This document shows, in pieces, positions 46,108 through 56,872 of a stretch of 64,000 nucleotides of DNA (its first letter is position 1; each line of letters starts with the position of its first letter). Source of the DNA: Sindora glabra (taxonomy: Eukaryota; Streptophyta; Magnoliopsida; Fabales; Fabaceae). The position numbers and the translations under genes were made by a program. The DNA lies in the NCBI GenBank assembly GCA_020226215.1, contig CM035229.1, positions 80,307,343 through 80,371,342 of the forward strand. Direction: 5' to 3'. The notes beneath the pieces are model-generated. The model did not search any database, was not told where the DNA came from, and saw only the letters and a list, made by a program, of their open reading frames with translations.

Positions 46108-47698
46108 TAGGAGTGTCCACGGCCTAGGTAGAGCCGGGTTTGGCTCATTTAGCAACTCGCCCAAGAATTACTAAGGCCTCAACTTAGAAGCTTATTTCTG
46201 CCTAAAATCTCATTGGACCTTTGTTTTTTTAGTTAAGACAGGTCCACCAGGTACAATTAGGCTAGATTGGACCTTACTCAAAATTAGACTTTTCTTAAAT
46301 TAAAAAATAGTATAAATTCTAAACTAGATAGCCTAAATTTAAAAAAAAACTACAAAAATTAGATACAGCTAAGTACGAATTTACATTAATAAATTAAGAC
46401 CAACATACGAATAATTAACCACTCATCTTAGTCAAACATTTTTTACTTTTTGTTCAAATATCAAATTGGCATTCCTTTTTATTGTGTCATCAAACACTTT
46501 CTTGATTCTTCTTGTGTAAGCATACTGTGACATGTGACTCAATTTGTGAATGCTTAGTAGGCATGATTTATGAGCAGGAAATCATAATTTAATAAATTAC
46601 TTCTTCCTAGTAGATGTTTCATTCACAAAACATCTATTACATTTTTGAAATACAAATCAAAGTAAGGGATCCACAAGATGAAGAACATAACAACAATAAG
46701 TAACATAATAAGTAAAACATAATCTACCGATTTGAATAAAAACAAGAGAAACATATGACCCCAGTGTAGGCATGTAAACCTAAATCAATAGTACTCAACT
46801 AGCCTTTCTTTTTTATCACCAAACAAGATCACCCTCACCTAAACTTAGATCTATGAATAGATTAATAGATTAACAAACGTCAAATCTTAAACAAAATAGC
46901 AACATTTCAAAGGCAAAACTTAATCAAACTAAAAAAAAAGCACATTACCTAGCCATTCTCTTCATCCTTCATGTGATTTCTATTATGAGAGACTAGGAGA
47001 TTGAGAGATCGAGCCAGGGGAACCTAATGGCTACCATGAACGAGTATGAAGCAAATTATAAACCCAAAACTAAAGTTGTCAACTAGTTATGCTTCTTTAT
47101 TGCCAAATGAGATCACCTTCATCTAAGCTCCAATCTATGAACTATGATAGGTTAACAAATTAACAAATGCCAAATCCTAAGCAAAACAATAGCATTTCAA
47201 AGGTAATACTTAATCAAACTGAAAAACAAGCACACCACCTAGCAATTCTCTTCATCCTCTTTGTGATTTTTGCTATGAAAGACCAAGAGATTGAGAAACA
47301 AAGCTAAGGGAACCTGCTAGCTATTGTGAACAAGCATGATGCAGCTCCACTAAGGTTCAAACTACAAGGCAACAAGAAAGAGGCTGAATTGTTAGGGTTT
47401 GTGTATCAGCTAAAATGCCTTATTGTTATATAGTCAAACTAAAACAACATCGTATTTACCATATGAAATGACGTTGTTTTGAGTTGCTACACTTTAAAAA
47501 AGATAATGCTATGAACTCAAATGAGTTCGGGCTTGGACAGGCCCATATTCCATAATTCATGCTCGCCCAACTAAGCTTAATACAAGTTATTTTTTAGCCC
47601 AAATTAGCCTATTAGCCTAATCCAACCCTACCTAACCACTGAAAAATGTGTTCGAGTTAAGCGGGTTAGATTGGGTTGCCATTTTATGGACACCCCTA
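46108..47698. mobile_element. Non-autonomous hAT-like element
   Basis: Terminal inverted repeats TAGGAGTGTCCA (46108) and, read inward, TAGGGGTGTCCA (from 47698) match at 11 of 12 positions and have the typical hAT look. They are flanked by ATGCGTAT (46100-46107) and GTGTGTAT (47699-47706), an 8-bp duplication with 6 matches, as expected for an old hAT insertion. No transposase is encoded. It contains a large internal tandem duplication. Confidence 0.75.
46793..47355 (+). repeat. ~285-bp tandem duplication inside the hAT-like element
   Basis: Two diverged copies begin near 46793 and 47078 (CTCAACTAGCC / GTCAACTAGTT). They share ACTTAATCAAACT, CAATTCTCTTCATCCT-like and GAGATTGAGA segments in order. 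Confidence 0.8.
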
Positions 47699-47706
47699 GT
47701 GTGTAT

Positions 47707-50700
47707 GTAACACCTGATAAGAATATTTAAACGAAAATTAACAAGCTTAATTGAACCTCAAGATATTCTCACAAAAATAAATTTTGATTCCATTTTTATC
47801 AGAAAAAATTCACCATTTAGTATTTTGATAATTATCTGAAAAATGTGTTATATTTTTTTTTTTTTGTTACAAGATGGGGCCTAAGCCCAAAAGAAACAAA
47901 ACTAATTAAGTTATAATAATATCCTGGGTCTTAGAGACTCTCAAAGCATTAGCTAAATAAAGTATCAATAAATGAGGAGGAGGGTTATGTAGGATGTGAA
48001 GAATTGATTTTAAAAATATGATATAGTTTGCCATTCAATCTATGTAACAATTGCTTTCTCTATAGGTATGGGAAACTGTCACTCTTCAATCTCGAGCTAG
48101 TAGTTGTTAGATAAGAATTATCAATTAGTTTTCCTTATTTGAGGGATTGAGAATAACCGAGACAAGAGCTTTGGAATCACAAGTGTTATATTTAAATGTA
48201 AAGAAATTTGATATTCAAATTGTAAAATTTTACTCGAAGGTAGGCAGTGGGCACCCTGCGTACGTAACAACAACGAGTGAACATTAGAGTTGGCAAGTAA
48301 ACGCAGTCTTTTCATTCTACACAAGTGAAATTTTTATCAAACTATCCATTCCTCTCAAAGGAGACATGCTAAGCTCATTAATCTCTGCGTTCTGAATAAC
48401 GCCAGTGCGGTCAAAATTACTGAGTTATTTGCTAGTAATTGGAAGGTAATTTACTTACACCACTTAGACATATTTTAGAGCTCGAGTTCCGGACTCGGTC
48501 TCCCAAATTTTCTGGATGAAGGGACTGCTTAACTGTCTAATGCAATGCAATTTAATTAGATGAAGCAAACGTAAAATAGAAGCAAAAATTAAGAAAAGGT
48601 TTTGATCACACTGAATGCCACATGTTGAAGAAGAAAAGCCAGAGTCAGACATAGTTGTATTCTTTGACGTGCCAATGATTCCATGAGTTTGCTTAATGGG
48701 TCATATTTGTCGCTTTCTCGTTTTTGCCAACATAACTACCGGGGGAGGGAAAACGATTGCACCCAAGAGAAAGAGGAGTTAATACATTTAGAGCAACAGA
48801 CTGGCTGCTTAGAGTGTTCCGAGAGACGGAGATTGGTTGGAGCACTTCAAAATTTTTAAAATTATGCATTAGACTCATAATAATTTAAAAAAATCTGCAA
48901 AATATTTGTATACAAATCATTTGATCCTCTAAAATATTAAATCAAAATCCGCTTATCTGTTACATTTAATTATTTTCATGAAAATTAAAAAAATATTTGA
49001 ATGTATTTACTTTTATTAAATTTTACAAAACTACCCTTTAATACATTTAAGTCTAATAATTATGTTGAGAATGGAGAGATAACTATGTTATTGAGAGATG
49101 ACATTTTATGCAAGACATTCAAGATGATTAAAAATAAATAAAGAAAAATTTATTGAGATGTTTTAAAATGAATATATAAAATAATGAAATATTTAGTAAC
49201 AAAAAAATAAAAGTAAAATTAGAAAAAAAAAATTAATATTTTATTTAATTTCTAAAATCATAAATAAAAAATGATAATTTTTTTCCAAATATGTGAAATA
49301 ATAAGGGACGAAGAATTACAGAATAATAGATCTATTATGAATCGAATGATGCGAGAGATTTTTAATTGCACTACCTGATTTGATTGGTTTGTAATTAACT
49401 AATGTATTAATTTATAATAGAAAGAGGATAACTTATGCTATCTTTTTAGGATTAACTTAGTTAAAATGTTATAAGTATTAAAAAAGAGACTAAAAAATAA
49501 GTTTTAAATAAAAAATTAAGAATTATCATTAAATAAAGGATGGTAGGGTAAATTTATAAAATTTAATTTGATGAATATAAAATTTTGAAACTCAACTTTT
49601 AAAATTCATTTTTATATCTATAATATTTTCTCTTAGTTGTATTTATATTTTTTAAAAATATACACTTACCTTTTTTATTTGGATAATCTCATAAAGAGTT
49701 TAACTTCTTTAAGAAATTAAGTATTTTCACTTTAAATTATTCTTTCTTCAAATATTACAAATGGATTAAAATAAATGATATAAATATTAATATATCAAAG
49801 ATAATCTAATTATAAAAAGTTACTCAATTTTTTTTAAAAAAATAAATTTCTCATAAAATTATCTTTTTATTATTTAAAAAGTAAGAAGGGTGAAGGCAAA
49901 AAAGCCAAACGTATGCGAAAATAAAAATCAGTACGTTTTTTGAAAATAAAAGAAATATGAGTATAATTAATAATTATATTAAAGTATAGGAGAAATGTGT
50001 ATAATTTGTGTCATAAATAATGTATACTTAATGCACAGTAACCAGCTCATTAAAAGGGTTTGCTGTAATGCCATGTAACTTTGACTCACCTGAACTTTGG
50101 CATTCCAAACGCGAGAGATCCACTCCCCTGATTACGCATCAAACCTCGCAACATAATATGCCATGGCGTTGGCATGCACCAACTTCCCCCTTTTACTTTT
50201 TCATTATTTGCAATCACTTTAAGGACAGTCAAATCTGCCTTTTTTTTTTTTTTTTTCTCTTTTTTGAACCACCACAGCCTTCCCCTCGTGCATCGTGTTA
50301 TATGCCTGCACATGGGCATCAACTTGACTAATCAAACTCCATCCTAAAATGACCAATTAATGCATATTATTTTATATTGGAAAACAATATTTTAAACTAA
50401 TTTGATTGAGCATGACAATATCTTACTCGCTGAGTCTTTCGAAAAAAATATAAGAAAACAATATTTTTTGTGACAGCTGGCAGCCGGGAAGTGGACCATG
50501 TCAGCCAAGCAATGATTAATTCTTTCTTTCTTAACTTTGGAGCCTTCTCAAGATTGGATTTGCAACTTAAATCTTAAGTAAGCACTGTCTGGAAAGTACT
50601 GACTGAGAACTGAGAAAATTTCCAAAGAACCTTTTCTTTTGGACCTCATCAACAATGCCGGCCCTAATAATGGCCACTTTGTCGTCCACTCGGTACATTG

Positions 50701-51250
50701 TTGCTTTCAAGTCCCGCCTCTATCTTACAACAGAAGGTATCGTTCTGCAGACATAACATTATGCGCTCATTCGATGATTACAGACTCTCTCAAAAACCAA
50801 ATCACATATTACCATCTTAATTTTTACTTTATTTTCATTATCTTGTAAATGTAAAAGCTCATAGACACAGATCGTTTACACTCAATTTAAGAAATTTAAG
50901 AAAAAAAAAATCAGATCTAATTCCTCAAGATTACTTTTACAATCTGTAAGCATGAAATCTGAAATATACATTTAATCAGATTGAGAGCAAGAAATGATCG
51001 ATCATAAAAACTCAGTCAGACCGTCCAGAATTACTATTATTAATTACTATATAAATGAGGACGTCAAACTGCAAAATATGTACGGAAGACAAAGTCAAAG
51101 TTGTAATACCCTGACCTCGTCAATGTGAACATACCGGTTCACAAACAGCCGCCCACAACCGGACACAACTTTATAAACCAAAAGAAATTAATGTTAAAAT
51201 TAATTTATATATTGTTTTTGTCGATGTGGGTGTCTTATAGCCATGACAGC
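47707..51250. other. Intergenic, no gene called
   Basis: Mostly AT-rich. 48050-48850 and 50050-50900 are less AT-rich, but no frame longer than about 90 codons or recognisable product is present. The last ~150 bp are the probable promoter of the gene at 51374. Confidence 0.45.
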
Positions 51251-51257
51251 CGGTTGC

Positions 51258-51264
51258 TATAAAT
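51258..51264 (+). promoter_or_regulatory. TATA box of the PLP-dependent protein gene
   Basis: TATAAAT in the context GGTTGCTATAAATC, 110 bp before the ATG at 51374, predicting a leader of roughly 80 nt. Confidence 0.55.
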
Positions 51265-51373
51265 CAAAAAGCGATTTCAATTGGTGGAGAAGAAATGTCA
51301 AAATTCTTCCATATATGATATGTTATAATCCAGAATTGTCGCTGAGTGCTTAGAAAGAAAGGAAGAAAGAGAA

Positions 51374-53347
51374 ATGCAGAAGTCATCACTTGGCCAAAAT
51401 GAGGATTCTCACAATCAAGTGTGTCCATGTCCTCATGTTTGCTGCCCAACCCCTTTTTTCAACTCTGCAACCTCAACAACCAGCAAACCCAGAAGAAGCA
51501 CTTGTGCAGAGTGCCGCCATAGCTTTGCAGCCACAACATCTGCCTCTATCTTCCCCAACACCCAATTCACTAACCATGAATCTCTTCCGTCTTTGCACGA
51601 ATCATTCAATGAATTTGTTAAAGTTTATCCACAGTACTCGGAGACTGAACAAGTTGACCAGATCAGAGCCAAAGAATATTACCATCTTTCTGTTTCCAAT
51701 CATAGTTGCCTTGATTATATTGGTATTGGCCTTTTTTCCTATTATCAGTTGCAAAGCCATGATACGGCAGAATCCCAAGTCGCTTCCTCCTCAAATATTC
51801 CTAGAGCAATTTCATCTTCAACCCAATATTCAGATATTCCTTTCTTTAGTATATCCTATAAGACCGGGAATCTGAAGACACTTTTGCTTCATGGTGGGCA
51901 GGAATCACAATTTGAATCCGCAATGAGGAAAAGAATCATGAGTTTCCTCAATATCTCTGAGAATGATTACTTCATGGTTTTCACAGCAAACAGAACATCA
52001 GCTTTCAAACTTGTTGCGGATTCTTACCCGTTCAAAACAAGTAAGAAGCTTCTGACAGTTTATGACTATGAGAGTGAGGCAGTAGAAGCAATGATTAATT
52101 GTTCAGAAAGACGTGGAGCCAGAGCCATGTCAGCAGAGTTCTCATGGCCGAGATTCAGGATTCAGTCAACAAAATTGAGGAAAATGATTGAAAATAAGAG
52201 GATGAAGAAGAAAAAGAGGGGACTTTTTGTGTTCCCCCTTCATTCTAGAGTAACCGGAGCAAGATATCCTTATCTGTGGATGAGCGTAGCACAGGAAAAT
52301 GGGTGGCATGTGTTAATTGATGCTTGCGCACTGGGGCCAAAAGACATGGACAGCTTTGGACTTTCTCTCTTTCGTCCTGATTTTCTCATTTGTTCATTCT
52401 ATAAGGTGTTTGGAGAAAACCCATCTGGGTTTGGGTGTCTCTTTGTCAAGAAATCTGCTATCCCCATTCTGGAAACGTCTTCTTGTGCAGGAATTGTGAA
52501 CCTTGTACCAGAGAGGCGGCTTTTTCAACTAACAGAAGATACTTCTGCTGAAGAAAGATCAACATCAACATCTAGCTTAAAAGAAGAAGAATTATCTTCG
52601 TTGAGCTCTTTCTCTGGCCGGATACAGAGCGTACATCCCGGAAAACTTGAAGAAGGAGAGCCATCTGAACCCCAGAACGTAAACATACCTGCAGAGTCAA
52701 AAGCTCCAGAAGCTTCTGGAGTTGAGGAAACACAAGTCCACTCAGTTGAGGCCCTTCAGAATAAGAATGCTCAAGGTAGTAAAAATAGCACGGTTGATGT
52801 TGAATGCAGAGGTTTAGATCAAGTAGACTCCTTGGGATTAATTCTAATCACCGATAGAGCAAGGTACTTGATAAATTGGCTGGTGAACTCACTGTTGAAG
52901 CTAAAGCATCCTAATACAGAAGGGGTTCCATTGGTTAAGATATACGGCCCCAAGGTAAAATTTGATAGGGGGGCTGCTCTAGCATTCAATGTGTTTGATT
53001 GGAAGGGGGAAAAGGTTGAACCAGTTCTTGTACAGAAACTTGCTGACAGAAACAACATTTCTCTTAGCTATGGATTCCTTCACCATATCTGGTTTGCAGA
53101 TAAATATGTGGAAGAGAAGGGACGTGTTTTGCAATACAAAGAAGGTAAAGGCCAGGTGGTGAACACCAAGAAGAAAGCTAAAGACAGCATTGGAATCACT
53201 GTGGTTACTGCTGCATTGGGAGTCTTGGCTAATTTTGAAGACATGTACAAACTCTGGGCTTTTGTTGCTAGGTTCCTCGATGCAGACTTTGTAGAGAAAG
53301 AGAGATGGAGATACACTGCTCTCAACCAGAAAACAATTGAAGTTTAG
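51374..53347 (+). CDS. Molybdenum cofactor sulfurase-like PLP-dependent protein
   Basis: An intact, intronless 657-residue protein of the class V aminotransferase (NifS/MOCOS N-domain) fold. Family marks seen: LDYIGIGLFSYY (about 113-124), FFSISYKTGNLKTLLLHGG (157-175), the segment MVFTANRTSAFKLVADSYPF (201-220), LIDACALGP with the Asp expected to contact the PLP ring (D316), and SFYKVFGENPSGFGCLFVKK with the probable PLP-binding lysine K344. An acidic/Ser-rich linker (about 390-480) separates the two halves, and the C-terminal part (about 485-657) completes the small domain. It lacks the MOSC domain of true Mo-cofactor sulfurases such as ABA3, as do the shorter plant paralogues, so the substrate is unknown. 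The start at 51374 is the first ATG after a plausible TATA box. An N-terminal Cys/Ser-rich stretch (about 17-60) could be a targeting segment. Confidence 0.92.
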   Translation: MQKSSLGQNEDSHNQVCPCPHVCCPTPFFNSATSTTSKPRRSTCAECRHSFAATTSASIFPNTQFTNHESLPSLHESFNEFVKVYPQYSETEQVDQIRAKEYYHLSVSNHSCLDYIGIGLFSYYQLQSHDTAESQVASSSNIPRAISSSTQYSDIPFFSISYKTGNLKTLLLHGGQESQFESAMRKRIMSFLNISENDYFMVFTANRTSAFKLVADSYPFKTSKKLLTVYDYESEAVEAMINCSERRGARAMSAEFSWPRFRIQSTKLRKMIENKRMKKKKRGLFVFPLHSRVTGARYPYLWMSVAQENGWHVLIDACALGPKDMDSFGLSLFRPDFLICSFYKVFGENPSGFGCLFVKKSAIPILETSSCAGIVNLVPERRLFQLTEDTSAEERSTSTSSLKEEELSSLSSFSGRIQSVHPGKLEEGEPSEPQNVNIPAESKAPEASGVEETQVHSVEALQNKNAQGSKNSTVDVECRGLDQVDSLGLILITDRARYLINWLVNSLLKLKHPNTEGVPLVKIYGPKVKFDRGAALAFNVFDWKGEKVEPVLVQKLADRNNISLSYGFLHHIWFADKYVEEKGRVLQYKEGKGQVVNTKKKAKDSIGITVVTAALGVLANFEDMYKLWAFVARFLDADFVEKERWRYTALNQKTIEV

Positions 53348-55149
53348 TTAGTCTTTTTTAAAAAAAAATAATATATATATAGATATATATATATATATAT
53401 TCTGGATTGTGGATCTTGGAAGACAAAAGAGTGTAAATCAGGCTGCATAATTCAATTTCCCATGACCATTGTTTCATTCATCTAATGGGTTCAGAACCAA
53501 TATAGACAATTCCTTATCTCAAATATCCTGTCTTTCACCGGTTTCCCATGTTTGTTTGTTGACACAGAAAATGGCGAGTTACTTACTGAAATAAATTGAC
53601 TGTACAGCCTAATGACTCTAATTCAAGGGAGATAGCATGCTTTTCATAGTTCTCACAAAACTGCAACTCCCAGCAGAGTGACCACAAAATGTCTTTTGAA
53701 AAAGCAAATCATCACCACCTACCACACAGGTTAGTTAGATTTTATGCTAGTTCATGGCAGTGTCAAATGTAAATTTCGGGAAGCATCATATATTGGCTGG
53801 CCTGTCTCAATCTGCATCAACAGGATTGGCTTGCTGCTGATTTGCTCAATCTAGAGGATTACGTGAATAATATAATCGCACTGTATAGGTCACATCTTGC
53901 ACTCAGTAATGCTTGCTTTACTATTAACCCTATTATCCATTCTACATCAGTGGCTTCTTTTCATGTGTTGATAATTTGAATTTTAAAGTGGGGGAGATTG
54001 TGGCATATTAGTGTATTACTAAAATTTAACATACGTTAAGTTTTTTTTTTTTTTTAAAGTCAAATTTAATACACTGCACCATAACAGATTAATAATCAGA
54101 TTTAGTGGTACTTTTATATACAATATCATGAGAAAGCTAAAATGCTCACTGCGAATATAATGGTCAAACATCGGTTTTTTCCCATAGCATGGTATGAATT
54201 ACATTCATAAGAAGAGCATGAAAGGAAAAATCTGTGATTGTACCTATATACTCAAGGGCAAGCCCATATGTTATTCATCTTTCTTTCCGGCATGCTAGTT
54301 TCCTAACCAAGAGTAAAAAAGCAGTGGAGTTGGGAAACTTAATCCTATTTATCCTGTGCAGAAATTTCATTTCTAAAACTACAGGGTTTTAAGGTATTGC
54401 TAGGAAGAGGAATAAAAATGAATATCAAATTCAAGTCCAATTGGTATTTTAAATCCTGCTGTTCAAGGATTTCATTCTTATCAAGCGAAAGTAATCAACA
54501 AATAAATAACGATGAAATATACAAGAAGCATGTCTAATAATATCCTTCAAAACTCGAACAGAAGTACCTTTCTTTCCTTGTCGAACTTCACCAATTTTAG
54601 ACTGAACTATGTTTTGAAGGGGGGATCAATATAACTAATAGTATCCTGTCAATACCAAAATAGCGGAGTGAAATTGATTAAATTTCCTAACTCCTTCATA
54701 ATTCTTGCATTCTCCTGATGATATTACAAGTTCAAAAAATAATACTAAAAATGTTTTTCTTTTTCCAGACAACTAAGAAGTACGCACATATCAGAATATT
54801 GATTTCTGCTGCAACAATAGGAGATGCTCGTCATTTTCATTTGGTTCGAGTATGAGTAATTGTCATCTAACTAAGCATTTGTCTTTTTTCTTTTTTCATT
54901 TTTTCTGCATACTCTTGGAAGTCAACAAAAATGTAGGGAAAGCAAGACGCCCTTCTTGAAGCCCTGATCGTATTCGTAGAAACACTTCGTTGTCAGGCAA
55001 ACATGCTTTATCAAGGAAGGGTACCAATTTGCCCCTCAAAATAAATTTGATTGGCAAGGAAATTTAATAGTGCATGAATATGCTCACTTTGAGGATGTCT
55101 ATTATCTCCAACAAGAAATTCATGACTCTTACCGTCCGCTCTTAAGACT
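53348..55149. other. 3' flank and intergenic DNA
   Basis: A short TA microsatellite (53373-53400) follows the stop codon. AATAAA at about 53590 is a possible poly-A signal. The rest shows no gene. Confidence 0.45.
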
Positions 55150-56872
55150 TTAACCTCGAGCCTTGTTGATTCCTTTCTCCTTCATCAACCTCCTCACTCT
55201 TCGTACCTCAGACCACCTATCATTAGTTGCACAGAGATTAGAAAGAAGCACATAAACCCCACTTTCTTGGTATTCATGGTCCTAAAGAGAATCCAACAAT
55301 TCATGAGAGAAGTCAACATTTCCATAGGGATTGCAAGGGCTTAGAAGCGCTCCCAAGATCTGCACATCCAAGGGCATGGGCATCATTTTTATCAACTCCA
55401 TAGCTTCTCCCACCATCCAGCCCTGCAAAGCAAATCAACCATGCATCCATAGTGTTCTAACAAAGGAGAAAGAATGTGGCATGGACTTGTCATCTGACGG
55501 AAGTACCTACGGCCTTCGACAACCAAGCCAGAATGGCAGCAAGCTGTCAACCCGGCGAGATATGTCACTTCATTTGGCTTTGTGCCAGATTCAATCATTT
55601 CTCCGAATAACTTCAGGGTTTCTTGCCCATATCCATTTATTGCCAGACCACCTAGAAAGGCGAATCATGTGTGAATATTCTTACTGTGCATCTTGTTGAA
55701 AATCTTCTGTGCCATACCTATACAGCCACATTTTGCATACATGTCAATTAATATTGTTCCTATATGATAATTTGGTGTGACCATGATGAATGTATTGACT
55801 ATGATCAATGTATTCACGGATCCATCGACCATAATCAAGAAGCCCGAGGCTGGCAGAAGCTCAAAGCAAACTGGTCAGCATAATCCCATCAGGCTTAACA
55901 CCTGAGTTCTGCATTTCACAGGACAAGTCCAATGATTCTTGGGGACGTTGAGATTGAACCGGCCCACTTACTATACTAGTGCAAGAAATTATGTCTTTTT
56001 CGGGGATCTCACCAAATATTTGCTTTGCATCGCAGAAAGATTTGCACTAATACATATCCAACAAAGCATTGCCTACTGCCAATTCCTTTCCCCACAGATG
56101 CTTGGAAATTACCCCGTGAAACCCCTTCCCCAAATTTAAATGACCCAGTTTTCCACAAGCCACAAGTATGCTAACAAATTTTGCTACATTAGGTTCCATG
56201 TCCATCCTCAGAAACAAAGCTATGGCATCGTTAAACAAACTCGCCTTCCATACACAGATATCGAACCAGTCCAAGGAACAACATCTCTCACAAGCATATC
56301 ATCAAATACCTTGCTTGCACCAACACAATCATCACAAATACCATAGACATATTCAAGATTGTATTGCACATAAATATCACACCACAAATCCGGTTTAAAG
56401 GCCATGGAATGAAACTATCTAACTTCTCCGGTCCCTGGAAACTTGCCACATAATTTCAAAACAGCAGGAACAGTGTATACATCAGGCGTAAATCCATTTC
56501 TCTTAGTCCATCTATAGACAAACATTGCAGCCCAAGGAACTTCACTAGCAGAATAACCAGAAAAAGCAACTTACAAGGAAATGAGCTCAAGCTCCAGTCA
56601 TAATGTTTCAAGAAACTGCAAGCGTAAATGATATCATTAGAATATTTCCCAAAAAAGTTTGTTTTGGTGATAACGAAGTCATTGCTAACTAGTCCAGAAG
56701 TCATCAAAAGTGCATGTATTTGCTTGAAGGTGTTCGAGTTATTGCATCTGTAAAAGCAATCCAAGAGAACCCATTTCAGAGAATTCGCGGCTTTGTTCAT
56801 GTTAGAAATCAGGTGCCCATCTTTTGCAAAAATCTTGAGGGCAGAGTAGCAATGCCCCGCAATCACGTGCCC
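55150..56872 (-). pseudogene. Pentatricopeptide-repeat protein, E subgroup, decayed
   Basis: Read on the minus strand, PPR sequence is spread over several frames. The N-terminal part is NSLKWVLLDCFYRCNNSNTF and KQIHALLMTSGLVSNDFVI (56866-56600). It is followed by repeat pieces such as KVFDDMLVRDVVPWTG, DMEPNVAKFVSILVACGKL, MYAKCGCIGMAQKIF and KPNEVTYLAGLTACCHSG, then HYGCMVDLLCRAG and an E-domain ending VYVLLSNLCATNDRWSEVRR...KGINKA (to about 55150). Frameshifts (for example after LCRAGW) and stops (NIHT-stop-FAF; DSL-stop-DHE) make it a pseudogene. From memory it resembles Arabidopsis At4g38010; such proteins act in organelle RNA processing. Confidence 0.85.

Noticed and set aside
51390..51875. 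161-codon frame overlapping the start of the PLP protein
   Set aside because: Shadow frame of the 657-codon gene with no family features.
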